A DNA stretch of 64,000 nt, from contig QHYH01000084.1 in the NCBI GenBank assembly GCA_003223215.1, forward strand, positions 186,001 to 250,000, written 5' to 3'. The translations under genes and the position numbers were made by a program. Below the pieces are notes generated by a model that had not been told where the DNA came from, made no database searches, and saw only the letters and a program-made list of their open reading frames with translations. This document shows positions 30,303-39,633 of the stretch, piece after piece. The stretch's first letter is position 1, and each line of letters starts with the position of its first letter. Origin of the DNA: Acidobacteriota bacterium. Its GTDB lineage: Bacteria > Acidobacteriota > Terriglobia > Acidiferrales > UBA7541.

Positions 30303-30955
30303 TTGGGTATGTAATAGGAAGCAAAGGGGTGCCAATTCAGGCGGAAGCTGAGCACGATAAGAATCCCTGCGACGCCGAACGCAACCCCAATCACGATTCC
30401 AAGCCGGCCCGCGGCCTGCTGCGCTTTGGCGGTGGCCGCCAATCCCCACTTGCAGAGAAAATTCCAGATGCCCACGCCCAGATGAAATGAGGAGGCGAGA
30501 ATCCCGATCACGAAGAACGCCAGGTACCAGGGATTCTGCAAATCGCTGGCTACGGTCGCATAGGTTGACCGGCCGTGGGTCAGCCAGCGCTCGGTGTACA
30601 AATGCCAGCCGATGTAGGCAAACGCGATCAGACCGGTATAGCGCTGCGCCACGTACAGCCAGTTCCCCACCCACGGATAGGAGGAAATGTTGGATTTCCC
30701 GCGCAGCCAGATGTACACGCCATAAACCGCGTGGTACAGCATCGGCAGGAAAATGATGGCCCATTCGACAATGGGCCGGAACGGAATGGTTTGCAGATCT
30801 CGCGAAACTTCGTCGTATTTCGGGGCGTTTACGAGAGCGGCACTGTTCGACCAGAAGTGTTCCGCCAAAAACGCTCCAACGGGGAGTACGCCGGTAAGGG
30901 AATGAAGCTTTCTGAGAAGGTAACTCGAATCAGACTGGCTCGCGGTGGCAGACAT
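30299..30955 (-). CDS. sdhC: Succinate dehydrogenase cytochrome b558 subunit
   Basis: The membrane anchor of complex II, 218 residues with five hydrophobic helices, as in the single-anchor di-heme type B enzyme of Bacillus. Candidate heme-ligand histidines lie in RKLHSLTG, LAEHFW, LPMLYHAVYG, YIGWHLY and SSFHLGVG. This type normally reduces menaquinone. It is the first gene of sdhCAB, with the overlap to sdhA proving co-translation. The next upstream region is a decayed GAF sequence. Confidence 0.93.
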   Translation of the reverse strand: MSATASQSDSSYLLRKLHSLTGVLPVGAFLAEHFWSNSAALVNAPKYDEVSRDLQTIPFRPIVEWAIIFLPMLYHAVYGVYIWLRGKSNISSYPWVGNWLYVAQRYTGLIAFAYIGWHLYTERWLTHGRSTYATVASDLQNPWYLAFFVIGILASSFHLGVGIWNFLCKWGLAATAKAQQAAGRLGIVIGVAFGVAGILIVLSFRLNWHPFASYYIPK

Positions 30956-31567
30956 GCCCTCTCCGCCGCGGGGTTCCTTGCCCGTTCACGCTCAACGAAC
31001 CGGAAGAGAGAGAAACAATCGCGGCTAACTTCAGTATAGGCAGATGCATCGGTCGATGCAAGGAAGCCTGTCCGACGGGGTCCGATGGGATGGTTTTTTC
31101 GCGGACAATGGCGCGCCGGAATTTCGCGACAACCGGCCGGCCATTGACAATAAACTTCAGCGCAACGCGGCATCCGATTCTCTGCGAAGGCATAAACATC
31201 CGCGGGAGACACGCCGGAGTCGATCCGGAAGATCCTGGAGCGCGCCGATTCTTCTAACCGGCAAAGTCATCGGGGTCATCGAAGTCAGCCACAAAGGCGA
31301 AACAGCGGAGAGCGCGAGCCCGGATTTTACTCCGGAGCATCTCGCCAACCTTGCTGACGCTCCTGCAAGCCACTCCGGGAAGCTCGTTGCGGCGCTCCGA
31401 GTAGCGCGACGGAAGTCACGCTGCAACCGGCGTTCGCAACCCCGCAAGCCGCACAGACGAAGGCATCGAAATGGATTGACACTCGAAAACCTTCTTGTTA
31501 CTTTTGCCTTGCCCTAAAATTTTTTCTTGCTCTCAATCCTGTCAGGGAGGCCCGAAAAACCGGCACC
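30956..31567. other. Intergenic with a decayed GAF-domain remnant
   Basis: No intact gene. The first about 90 bp are the sdhCAB promoter region (minus strand). The middle holds the GAF remnant described at 31230-31440. The last 60 bp lead into the arginine decarboxylase gene. No RNA gene or repeat is seen. Confidence 0.5.
31230..31440 (+). pseudogene. Remnant of a GAF sensor domain
   Basis: The translated stretch SAPILLTGKVIGVIEVSHKG, then [20 protein letters not shown], matches the C-terminal half of a GAF domain of the kind found in bacterial sensor and serine-phosphatase proteins (xxPxxxxGxVIGVIEV). It is followed by GKLVAALR. Sequence before it (RRHKHPRETRRSRSGRS) and after it is not GAF-like, no proper start exists, and the frame ends soon. 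It is best read as a degraded fragment, although a long frame (31044-31517) covers it. Confidence 0.6.
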
Positions 31568-32125
31568 ATGGCGTTCGTCGCGAAGAAGATCTTCCTCACG
31601 AAAGGTGTCGGGAAACATAGAGAAAGGCTCTCCAGCTTCGAGCTGGCCCTGCGCAACGCGGGCATTGCGGCGTGTAACATTGTCCGCGTCTCTTCCATCT
31701 TTCCGCCAAATTGCAAACTCATTTCGCGAAGCGAAGGCTTGAAGCACCTGAAGCCCGGCCAGGTGGCGTTTACGGTCATCAGCGAGAATTCCACCAAGGA
31801 ACCTCATCGCCTCATCGCTGCAAGCATCGGACTGGCGCTGCCGAGCGACAAAAGCATGTACGGGTATCTCTCGGAGCACCACTCGTTCGGAGAGACCGAA
31901 GAAGTAGCCGGCGAATACGCGGAAGAGCTCGCTGCCGAAATGCTCGCCACCACGCTGAACGTGGAATTCGATCCCGATTTGTCGTTCGACGAAAAAAAAG
32001 AGGTTTACCGCATCTCCAATAAAATCGTTCGCACCATGAACATCACGCAGTCGGCTGTGGGCGACAAGCGCGGCCTCTGGACCACGGTGCTGGGCGCAGC
32101 CATCCTCATCGGCGAAGACGATTGA
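31568..32125 (+). CDS. pdaD: Pyruvoyl-dependent arginine decarboxylase
   Basis: The enzyme decarboxylates arginine to agmatine with a self-made pyruvoyl cofactor. The 185-residue product has the self-cleavage neighbourhood [11 protein letters not shown], where the chain is expected to break between Ser42 and Ser43 to form beta and alpha subunits. The following [12 protein letters not shown] and [18 protein letters not shown] are characteristic of this family. It opens a region with agmatine deiminase and N-carbamoylputrescine amidase, which gives a coherent arginine-to-putrescine route. Confidence 0.93.
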   Translation: MAFVAKKIFLTKGVGKHRERLSSFELALRNAGIAACNIVRVSSIFPPNCKLISRSEGLKHLKPGQVAFTVISENSTKEPHRLIAASIGLALPSDKSMYGYLSEHHSFGETEEVAGEYAEELAAEMLATTLNVEFDPDLSFDEKKEVYRISNKIVRTMNITQSAVGDKRGLWTTVLGAAILIGEDD

Positions 32126-32176
32126 AGCTCACTTTGATGCAAGCAGACGCCGGATGCGAGATCACCTCAGCGTGAA

Positions 32177-32803
32177 TCAGACGTCCAGATCGTAAGCCGT
32201 TTTCAGCCACTGCTTCACCTCCGCGTCGATCTGCGCCGTCGCGGTGAGTTCAATTCGATGGGTGATGCGGTCTTCCTTGGCGAGGCCCCCGGTATCGATC
32301 AGGCGTTTGGGTAATTTCCCTTTGTAGTGTGTCAACGCAAAGCCGAAGTCGACTCGCGAATTCGTCGTCGGCTTGATCTGGGCAAACACGTGTTGCCGAT
32401 AAAGCGGCACGATCGTCTTGCCGGGGCAAACTTTCACGTCATCGCCCAGCGATCTGCCGAGCTTCAGCAACTCTTCAAAGATGGGGCGAAGCTTCTCTCT
32501 CTGCCCCGCATATTGCTCTTCCACATACCGCGCCGCGCTCTTCAGATACGCCTCCGGCGAATCGTCTTCGCCCTTGCCATCGGCACGCTCGGCGATCCAC
32601 CACGCGCTGTTGGTGCCGAGCTTGTGCTTGACCTTTAACCACTCGCGGCGCGACTTCTCGTCTTTCGGCCCTTCTTTCTTGACCACGGCAATCCATTCCT
32701 CGAGGGTGCGCCCGGTCTTGTCTTTCAGCCCGGCCACCCACTTCTGTACCATGGCAACGCCCGGATGTACGTCATAGAGCGCCCGTGATCTCGCGGTAGC
32801 CAT
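32177..32803 (-). CDS. DUF4287/DUF5655 domain protein
   Basis: The product has 208 residues from the ATG at 32803. The N-terminal DUF4287 part has VQKWVAGLKDKTGRTLEEWI, LKVKHKLGTNSAWWIAE. The C-terminal DUF5655 part has VKVCPGKTIVPLYRQHVFAQ, KLPKRLIDTGGLAKEDRITHRI. Both domains are of unknown biochemical function; DUF5655 resembles transport or nucleotide-binding modules only weakly. It starts 5 bp after the stop of the membrane protein upstream, so the two form an operon. It is unrelated by sequence to the flanking polyamine genes. Confidence 0.85.
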   Translation of the reverse strand: MATARSRALYDVHPGVAMVQKWVAGLKDKTGRTLEEWIAVVKKEGPKDEKSRREWLKVKHKLGTNSAWWIAERADGKGEDDSPEAYLKSAARYVEEQYAGQREKLRPIFEELLKLGRSLGDDVKVCPGKTIVPLYRQHVFAQIKPTTNSRVDFGFALTHYKGKLPKRLIDTGGLAKEDRITHRIELTATAQIDAEVKQWLKTAYDLDV

Positions 32804-32807
32804 AACT

Positions 32808-33428
32808 TTAGTTCTGGGCCGCAATGTCGCTTTTCACGAATGTGGCTGCGATGAGTCCCACCAACGTGTAACCGATCGCTTGCGTGATCATGTAGCCTGC
32901 AGTGTAACTCGAAGGAAATTCATACCAATTCCAGTACTCCACATTGGTTGTCAGAGTTGCAAGGATGCCGGCAACCACAACGAATTCCACCCGCGCCCCA
33001 TATCCGCTTCCCGGCGCCGCCCAGGCAAGTAACCAGGCAGCAAGCAGGCCTTCGACAAGATTCAGGAGGCCTTCTCGCGCCAACGCCGCCCCAAAAGGAA
33101 ACGCTCCCGAGGCAGGATGGTAGATCAGGATGCCGTGGGGAGACTGCTCATACTTCTTCGTATAGGCGGGCATGGCCTCTTTGCGCTGCTGGGAAGTCGC
33201 ATTTGGCCCGAGCCCGAAACCGGGAAAGAGATAAAGCCCGCCCTGCGGCAGCGCTGACCGCATGGCGGCCAGCACCGCGGCTTCGTTGGGAATTTCTCCG
33301 ACTCCCATTTCGCCAAGCGGAAGAAACTCGTGCGCCACAAACAACCATACAAACATCGCCACTCCGCCGAGGATCCCCGCAATCACGACTCGCTTGGCCA
33401 CCGCGCCTCCCCCCCACGCGAGGTTCAA
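32808..33428 (-). CDS. Membrane protein of unknown function
   Basis: The product has up to 206 residues, with an N-terminal helix (VVIAGILGGVAMFVWLFVAH), a soluble segment containing GLYLFPGFGLGPNATSQQRK, and at least three more hydrophobic helices (LLNLVEGLLAAWLLAWAAP, VEFVVVAGILATLTTNVEYW, YMITQAIGYTLVGLIAATF). I do not recognise the family with certainty. A GTG nine codons in (VAKRVVIAG) is a good alternative start. It is immediately upstream of the DUF4287 gene on the same strand. Confidence 0.75.
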   Translation of the reverse strand: MNLAWGGGAVAKRVVIAGILGGVAMFVWLFVAHEFLPLGEMGVGEIPNEAAVLAAMRSALPQGGLYLFPGFGLGPNATSQQRKEAMPAYTKKYEQSPHGILIYHPASGAFPFGAALAREGLLNLVEGLLAAWLLAWAAPGSGYGARVEFVVVAGILATLTTNVEYWNWYEFPSSYTAGYMITQAIGYTLVGLIAATFVKSDIAAQN

Positions 33429-33498
33429 ATGTGAGTTAGGTCCTGACTCCCTCGCTGTCCTTAATCTTTATCATTCAGCAAAATACGCTCCCTTTTGC

Positions 33499-34575
33499 TT
33501 ATTTGTCGTGTTTGAAGTGGCCCAGGCGCTGCAACACCGCGCCGGCAATCAGTGGCAGCGCTACCGTGGCATCGTCGAAAACTTCCGCGAACTGGCCGCC
33601 TTCCTCCCTTGGAACGAATTTCCCCCACGACACCGCTTCCGTGTACGTGCTTCCGCTCAACCCGCCCCAGCTTACCGGCTCCGGGCAGATGCGCACGCCG
33701 TAGTTGTAGCGTTTCAGCGGAAGTTTCTTGTAGCCGCGCCGCGCGAGCAACTCCGCATAAACGCCGAATTGCTGTGACCAATTGCGTGGAACGCCGCCGC
33801 CCACGGTGAAAATCCCCATGCGGTTGGTCTCCAGCATGATGCCGGCAAACTTCTCGAAATCTTCGAAGGGGTCGAAACGTAAGACCGGCCGGTCATCCCG
33901 CGTCCGGGCAATCTTGTGGAGAGCAAAGTCGATGCCCAGCTCGGAATCACTAAATGCGGGAACAAACACCGGAACATTGTGCTCGAATGCCGACTTGAGA
34001 ATCCCCCGCCGGTCGACGAAGTGTTTGTGGAGATATTCGCCGATGCGCCGGTGAATCTTCCAACTACAGACGAGTTCTTCCGCGTCCCACTCGTTTAGCA
34101 CGCGCTGCATCACTTCTTCGACGTGATCCAGATTGAGTTCGGGCTCAAGCGAATCATAGACGCGGTTGTACCCGGCCTCGAACAGCGTTTTGTCATCCAT
34201 CCTGGGATCGTAGCGGAAGTGCGACCGGCCGGTCGCTTCCACGAGGCCGTGAGCCATCGATGCGCCCGTCGAGACGATGGCGTTCACAACACCGGATTCG
34301 ATGAGGTCGCAGAAAATCAGCCCCATTTTGCCGACGGTCAAGGCCCCGGAGAGGGTCATCACAACAAAGCACTCTTTATCTCGCGCCATGACCTCGAGCA
34401 CGTCCGCGGCATCGCCTATCTGCCGGCCGGTGAAAGCGGTGTTGCCCATGGCGCGAACGAGATCGTCGATCGTTCGGCAGCGCGCTAAGTCCAGCGGGAA
34501 AATCGGCCGGAGCTTATCTTTGACCGGGTCGTGCAACACCCGGCCGGTTACAGTCTTGTTTTGCTGCCTCCCCAT
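33499..34575 (-). CDS. Deoxyhypusine-synthase-like enzyme (probable homospermidine synthase)
   Basis: The 358-residue product belongs to the deoxyhypusine synthase family. NAD-binding and spermidine-site motifs include MTLSGALTVGKMGLI, VSTGASMAHGLVEATG, VPVFVPAFSDSELGID and VGGGVPRNWSQQ. The catalytic lysine motif is AVSWGKF with Lys319, equivalent to the imine-forming lysine of the eukaryotic enzyme. Bacteria lack eIF5A, and family members in bacteria have been shown to make homospermidine or related polyamines. With putrescine-forming genes next to it, homospermidine synthesis is the likely role. It is divergent from the amidase gene. Confidence 0.88.
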   Translation of the reverse strand: MGRQQNKTVTGRVLHDPVKDKLRPIFPLDLARCRTIDDLVRAMGNTAFTGRQIGDAADVLEVMARDKECFVVMTLSGALTVGKMGLIFCDLIESGVVNAIVSTGASMAHGLVEATGRSHFRYDPRMDDKTLFEAGYNRVYDSLEPELNLDHVEEVMQRVLNEWDAEELVCSWKIHRRIGEYLHKHFVDRRGILKSAFEHNVPVFVPAFSDSELGIDFALHKIARTRDDRPVLRFDPFEDFEKFAGIMLETNRMGIFTVGGGVPRNWSQQFGVYAELLARRGYKKLPLKRYNYGVRICPEPVSWGGLSGSTYTEAVSWGKFVPREEGGQFAEVFDDATVALPLIAGAVLQRLGHFKHDK

Positions 34576-34747
34576 CGCGTCTCCTCGAGCTTAAAAGGTT
34601 AATTGCCTGGAGCGAAAGAACTGCAATCCTGCCGGCGGTTCGTGATGCTACTTGAACGTTCGCAAGATTTTAAGTACAAACGACACACAAAAGAAAGAAA
34701 AATCGCGCATACCAAGCCGCTTCTTGGCTCATGCTAAACTAAATTTC

Positions 34748-35641
34748 ATGGCCGACAAATTCTCCATCGGGCTCGTGCAGATGAAATCCACGAAAAATGC
34801 CGAGGAAAACCTCGCGCGCGCCATCGACAAAATCCATGAGGCGGCACGCCGGGGGGCGCAAATCATTTGCTTGCATGAACTGTTCCGCGGCGAATACTTC
34901 TGCCGGATAGAGGACGCCGAACTCTTTAATCTCGCGGAGCCGATCCCGGGACCCACCACGGAGAAACTCGCGTTGGTTGCCAAAGAAAAGAACGTCGCGC
35001 TGGTCGTTTCGATTTTCGAGCGCCGAGCTCCCGGGGTCTATCACAACAGTTGCGCGGTGCTGGATGCTGACGGCAGCTTCCTCGGGAAATACCGCAAGAT
35101 GCACATTCCCGACGATCCACTTTACTACGAGAAATTTTATTTCACCCCCGGAGATTTGGGCTTTCCGAATTTTGACACCAAGTACGCGCGCATCGGCGTG
35201 CAAATTTGCTGGGACCAATGGTATCCGGAAGGCTCGCGCCTCACTGCGCTCAGCGGCGCTCAAGTGATTTTTTATCCCACGAGCATCGGCTGGCATCCTC
35301 ACGAGAAAGCGCAATTCGGCGCGGCGCAACTGGACGCCTGGAAAACGATTCAACGTGGTCATGCCATCGCCAACGGAGTGTACACCGCCGTTGTCAATCG
35401 CGTCGGTTTCGAAGGGCATCCAGAGAATGGCGACCCCGGATTGGAGTTCTGGGGAAATTCGTTTGTCGCCGATCCTTTTGGCCAAATGATTTCGGAAGCT
35501 TCCCATTGCAAAGAGGAGATTCTTGTCGCCGAATGCGACCCGGAAAAAAGCGAAGAAACCCGCCGCAATTGGCCGTTCCTGCGGGATCGCCGGATTGATG
35601 CGTATCAGCCCATCTTAAACCGCTGGCTGGGCGAAAAATAA
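34748..35641 (+). CDS. aguB: N-carbamoylputrescine amidase
   Basis: A nitrilase-superfamily amidohydrolase that converts N-carbamoylputrescine to putrescine. The 297-residue product has the Glu-Lys-Cys catalytic triad in context: LHELFRGEYFC (Glu44), KYRKMHIPDDP (Lys117) and GVQICWDQWYPE (Cys154). The motifs HIPDDPLYYEKFYFTPGD and YPTSIGWHPHEKAQFG are typical of the AguB branch. Start: ATG at 34748; the upstream in-frame extension is not conserved in character. The agmatine deiminase gene follows 66 bp downstream, consistent with an operon. Confidence 0.95.
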   Translation: MADKFSIGLVQMKSTKNAEENLARAIDKIHEAARRGAQIICLHELFRGEYFCRIEDAELFNLAEPIPGPTTEKLALVAKEKNVALVVSIFERRAPGVYHNSCAVLDADGSFLGKYRKMHIPDDPLYYEKFYFTPGDLGFPNFDTKYARIGVQICWDQWYPEGSRLTALSGAQVIFYPTSIGWHPHEKAQFGAAQLDAWKTIQRGHAIANGVYTAVVNRVGFEGHPENGDPGLEFWGNSFVADPFGQMISEASHCKEEILVAECDPEKSEETRRNWPFLRDRRIDAYQPILNRWLGEK

Positions 35642-35707
35642 CGTGCTCTTGTCTCGCCACACGCCGCTCGTTTACCCCGGGCTTCGCGGGGCCCTCCTTT
35701 TCCTCCG

Positions 35708-36778
35708 GTGCGATCTCCTGTGAGCTCACCCACGCCTGACGCCCTAGGTTTTCGCATGCCGGCCGAATGGGAACCTCATGAGGCTACCTGGCTCGGCTGG
35801 CCGCACGAACTAACCGATTGGCCGGGAAAATTCGCTCCGATTCCCTGGGCCTTCGCGGAAATTGTGCGCCATCTGTCGAGAGTCGAGCGCGTCTTCTTGC
35901 TGGTTGAGAATCGCGAGACGCAAGCACGGGTGCGTTCCATCTTGAAGAAGTCGGGTGCCAACCTTGATACGGTGGAGTTCTGCGTCGCGCCCACCGATCG
36001 CGGCTGGATGCGGGACTGCGGTCCGATTTGCGTTCGAAACAGTTCCGGGGAAGTAGCAATCAACCATTTCCTGTTCAACGGCTGGGCCAAATACTCAAAC
36101 CACAAGAAAGATGCGGCGGTCGTCGCCAACGCAAACAAGAAACTGAAACGCCGCCTCTGGCGACCACAGCGCCAGGGCCGCCGAGTCGTTCTGGAAGGCG
36201 GCAGCATTGACGTAAACGGCTGTGGCACGCTGCTCACGACCGAAGAATGCCTTTTGAGCAAAGTTCAGGAGAGAAATCCCGGCTTCACAAAGGAAGACTA
36301 CGCACAAGTTTTTCGTCAATACCTTGGCGTGAAAAAAGTCCTTTGGCTCAAGAGTGGCATCGCCGGCGATGACACACACGGACACGTGGACGATCTGGCG
36401 CGTTTCGTGAACCCTTCTACCGTCGTAACCGTCGTCGAAACGGACTCGAAGGACGCCAACTACCTACCGCTTCAGGAAAACCTCGAACGGCTGAAGACCA
36501 TTAAGGATCAGGACGACAAGCCTTTGCGCGTGGAAACGCTGCCGATGCCCTCCCCCGTCCATTTCGACAGGCAACGTCTTCCCGCCAGCTATGCAAATTT
36601 TTATATCGCCAATCAACTCGTGCTGGTGCCAACCTTTAACGATGCGAACGACCGCGTGGCCCTCAACACTCTCGCGCGACTGTTTCCGGATCGCGAGGTT
36701 GTTGGCATTCCGTGCCGTGATTTAGTGCTTGGCCTAGGGACGATCCACTGCATGACCCAGCAGCATCCCGCGGGTTGA
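35708..36778 (+). CDS. aguA: Agmatine deiminase
   Basis: A guanidino-group-modifying enzyme that converts agmatine to N-carbamoylputrescine. The 356-residue product begins near FRMPAEWEPHEATWLGWPH. It has the TDRGWMRDCGPICVRN segment, LEGGSIDVNGCGTLLTTEEC, the His-containing GDDTHGHVDDLARF and the catalytic Cys near the end (GLGTIHCMTQQHP, Cys348). All residues expected for the amidinotransferase-fold mechanism are present. Start: GTG at 35708 is used; a GTG at 35720 is equally possible because no clear ribosome-binding site is seen. It acts between PdaD and AguB. Confidence 0.95.
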   Translation: MRSPVSSPTPDALGFRMPAEWEPHEATWLGWPHELTDWPGKFAPIPWAFAEIVRHLSRVERVFLLVENRETQARVRSILKKSGANLDTVEFCVAPTDRGWMRDCGPICVRNSSGEVAINHFLFNGWAKYSNHKKDAAVVANANKKLKRRLWRPQRQGRRVVLEGGSIDVNGCGTLLTTEECLLSKVQERNPGFTKEDYAQVFRQYLGVKKVLWLKSGIAGDDTHGHVDDLARFVNPSTVVTVVETDSKDANYLPLQENLERLKTIKDQDDKPLRVETLPMPSPVHFDRQRLPASYANFYIANQLVLVPTFNDANDRVALNTLARLFPDREVVGIPCRDLVLGLGTIHCMTQQHPAG

Positions 36779-36906
36779 AACTACCGTGTTTCGCGCCTCG
36801 AGACCGGAAGAGCCTGCCCCAGGCTTGCGCTTTCAAGGTTTTTGGTCTGGCGTTCTGGTAGACTTGCCTGCTCTTAGCCGTTTCGAAAGACACGCGGAGA
36901 AATCGC

Positions 36907-37233
36907 ATGTGCCCTTCCTGTCTTTATGGGTTCTTGCTGAGAAGTCCAGCTAGAGAGTGGGACATCCGCGCCGTGCTTCCACACGGCTTTTTCTATTGGG
37001 TTTTGATCGGTCTCGTCGCCGGCTGGCTCGCTGGAAAAATCGCGCGGGGCCGCGGCTTTGGCTGTATCGCGGATGTTGTTCTCGGATTGGTCGGCTCCTT
37101 TGTCGGCGGCTGGGTTTTTGTGAAGCTCGGAATTTTCGGCGGCGGTTTCTGGTATTCGCTCGCGGCCGCGACGCTCGGCGCGGTGATTCTCGTCTCCATC
37201 GCCCATCTCTTTACCAACGGCCACGGACACTAA
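36907..37233 (+). CDS. GlsB/YeaQ/YmgE (transglycosylase-associated) membrane protein
   Basis: The core FYWVLIGLVAGWLAGKIARG, RGFGCIADVVLGLVGSFVGG, and a third helix ending in AHLFTNGHGH match the three-helix, glycine-rich GlsB/YeaQ family often linked to general stress. The first about 25 residues (MCPSCLYGFLLRSPAREWDI...) are not part of the family. The GTG at 36973 may therefore be the real start, although GGAGA precedes the first ATG. It stands alone. Confidence 0.8.
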   Translation: MCPSCLYGFLLRSPAREWDIRAVLPHGFFYWVLIGLVAGWLAGKIARGRGFGCIADVVLGLVGSFVGGWVFVKLGIFGGGFWYSLAAATLGAVILVSIAHLFTNGHGH

Positions 37234-37614
37234 TTCTGCCGGTCCGCAGCGATGATCACCGCGGCGTCTGTCCTTTGCCGGCGCAGCCGTCGCGGCCACC
37301 GCAGCGACGCGAATCACGGCGGCGGACTTCTGTTTCTGCACATTTGTTTGAGAGCAGGTTAAACTTGGGAATACGAGTGGGGGCAGGAGGCCGAAGTGTT
37401 TTCTCATGGGAAGCTCCGAACGATCAACCGGATGCCTGGCCGCAATTTAGCCATGCCAATACAGATTCAAACCTAGGAGGAGTTTTCACTTCCTGATGTT
37501 GCTCGTGAAACTTTGCCACGCCGCCCTAGCTGCTAGCACAGGTTGCGGCCAACTGGTCGGCAAGCGACGATTGGCTATCCTGTCCCGGCCGCTGTCGTGT
37601 GATACGATGCTGGT
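37234..37614. other. Intergenic, nothing recognised
   Basis: No gene supported. A minus-strand frame from 37407 reads a signal-like start but degenerates into the antisense of the preceding membrane protein gene. No terminator or promoter stands out except the immediate leader of RNase J. Confidence 0.35.
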
Positions 37615-39330
37615 TTGCGATGCGGAGTCGATTCTTCCTTGAGCAAGACCCCAGCTAAGACCGTCGGTAAATCACCGGCCTCTCTCACCGCCATTCCTCT
37701 CGGGGGGCTGGGCGAATTCGGTATGAACATGCTGGTGTTGCGACTTGGCGACGACATCATCGTCATCGATGCCGGCATGATGTTCCCGGAATCGGAGCTT
37801 CTTGGAGTTGACCTTGTCATTCCGGACATTTCCTATCTGAAGCAGAACCGCGCGAAAGTTCGCGCAATCGTTCTCACCCACGGTCATGAGGATCATATCG
37901 GCGCGCTTCCGTACATCCTTCGCGACCTTAACGTCCCGATTTACGGGACGCGCTTCACCCTGGCGCTGGTGAAAAAGCGGCTGGAAGAAGCAGGACTACT
38001 GGATTCCACCACGCTGCGCGAAGTCATGCCAGGCCGCACGATCGAAATCGGCCCGTACGAGATTGAATTTGTTTCGGTGACGCACAGCACTTTGGATTGC
38101 GTGGCGCTCGCGATTCGGACGCCACTCGGTGTCATCGTCCACACCGGCGACTTCAAGATCGATCAAACGCCGGTGGACAAGGCCTCTTTCGATTTGCATA
38201 CCCTTGCAAAGTATGGACGGGAAGGCGTGCTGGCGCTCTTCAGTGATTCCACGAATGTGGAGCGCCCGGGTTTCACGCCTTCCGAGCGCGCGGTCGTGCC
38301 GCGCATCGAAGACTTGTGCCGCTCGGCGCCCCGAAGAGTGATTCTGTCCTGTTTCGCCTCCTCGATTCACCGCATTCAACAGGTCATTGATATCGCCGCG
38401 CGCGTGAATCGCAAAGTGGCTTTCGTTGGGCGCAGCATGATCGACAATGTTGAGATTGCGCACTCGCTTGGCCTGCTGCAGATCCCCGACGGCATGGTAG
38501 TGCGCCCGCAGGACATTCGCGGGTTCGATCCGAAGCGCCTTGTCATCCTGGCCAGCGGCAGCCAGGCCGAGCCGATGTCGTCGCTTTCGCGTATCGCCGT
38601 GGACAACCACCGCCACGTCTCCGTGGAGGAGAATGACACGGTCATTCTTTCCGCGCGTATTATTCCTGGCAACGAAAAACCCATCTTTCGCATGCTCGAT
38701 CACATGTTCCGCCGCCGGGCGCTGGTCTACTACGACAACTCCGGGGGCATGATTCACGTTTCCGGGCACGCCAGCCAGGAAGAACAAAAACTGATCCTGC
38801 AACTGGTGAAGCCGAGATATTTTGTCCCTGTCCACGGCGAATACCGCCACCTGTTCCGCCACGCCGCGCTGGCGCATCAGCTCGGGGCTGTTTCCGCAGA
38901 AATTCTCCTGCTGGAGGACGGTCAGGCGGTCGAATTCACGGAAGAGAGGGCACACCGGCGGGATCCCGTCCCGGCCGGCCGTGTGCTCGTGGATTCCGGT
39001 TCGCTAGAAGAAATCGAAGAGGTGGTGATCCGCGACAGAAAACACCTTTCCGAAGACGGCATCGTGGTGCCCATCATCGCAATTGATAAGCACACCGGGA
39101 AGCTCGAATCGCAACCGGAAATTGTGACCCGCGGGCTCATGAGCGAAAATGGCCAGGAACTGCTGGTCGGCGCACGCGAGGTCCTTATGAAAACCGTTGC
39201 CGAATCGAGCTCGGAAGAAAATTCCGATTGGGGTGTGATCAAGGAAAAAATTCGCGTCGATCTCAAAAGGTACATCAACAAACAGACTTCCAAGCGGCCG
39301 CTGATTCTGCCAGTCATCCTCGAGGTCTAA
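37615..39330 (+). CDS. rnj: Ribonuclease J
   Basis: A metallo-beta-lactamase/beta-CASP ribonuclease with 5'-3' exo- and endonuclease activity in mRNA turnover. The product has up to 571 residues. The zinc motif LTHGHEDHIGALP (His89, His91, Asp93, His94), VTHSTLDCVAL and VHTGDFKID are present. The beta-CASP section holds LFSDSTNVERPG and ASGSQAEPMSSL, and FVPVHGEYRHL supplies a further motif. The C-terminal dimerisation and RNA-binding part is full length. Start uncertain: the TTG at 37615 gives the longest form. The TTG at 37639 (MSKTPAKTVGKS) has GGAG about 11 bases upstream and may be used. Confidence 0.95.
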   Translation: MRCGVDSSLSKTPAKTVGKSPASLTAIPLGGLGEFGMNMLVLRLGDDIIVIDAGMMFPESELLGVDLVIPDISYLKQNRAKVRAIVLTHGHEDHIGALPYILRDLNVPIYGTRFTLALVKKRLEEAGLLDSTTLREVMPGRTIEIGPYEIEFVSVTHSTLDCVALAIRTPLGVIVHTGDFKIDQTPVDKASFDLHTLAKYGREGVLALFSDSTNVERPGFTPSERAVVPRIEDLCRSAPRRVILSCFASSIHRIQQVIDIAARVNRKVAFVGRSMIDNVEIAHSLGLLQIPDGMVVRPQDIRGFDPKRLVILASGSQAEPMSSLSRIAVDNHRHVSVEENDTVILSARIIPGNEKPIFRMLDHMFRRRALVYYDNSGGMIHVSGHASQEEQKLILQLVKPRYFVPVHGEYRHLFRHAALAHQLGAVSAEILLLEDGQAVEFTEERAHRRDPVPAGRVLVDSGSLEEIEEVVIRDRKHLSEDGIVVPIIAIDKHTGKLESQPEIVTRGLMSENGQELLVGAREVLMKTVAESSSEENSDWGVIKEKIRVDLKRYINKQTSKRPLILPVILEV

Positions 39331-39633
39331 CCGCCGTCCGTTCGGTTCACTGACCCTTATTCTGGCCGGAGGAGCAAGCTGCGACCTCTCTCGCTTTGCC
39401 CCATGGCGCCAACCGATTGAGACGCACGACCATCTCGTTTTCGACTCACCGCGAAATCCTTTGCAATCCAACTTCGAGTTGGGCTCGCATGAGGCGCTGC
39501 TATTGAAATGCGTATTCCTTAAAGCAGATAATGCCGGTACATTTGACCGCACAAGCGTGGGAAAACCTCGACGACCAAATCATCCGCTTAGCCACGATCG
39601 CCCGGCTGAACTCTCTTAGCTCGAACGGTTGGA
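39331..39633. other. Intergenic, nothing recognised
   Basis: The interval between RNase J and the converging broken phosphoesterase holds no recognisable gene, hairpin with U-tract or repeat. Confidence 0.35.

Noticed and set aside
31044-31517. A 157-residue protein
   Set aside because: Only the central part resembles a GAF domain; both ends are arginine-rich out-of-frame sequence with no ribosome-binding site.
36874-37407. A 177-residue minus-strand secreted protein
   Set aside because: Its body is the antisense of the GlsB-like gene; only the first 55 codons lie outside it.
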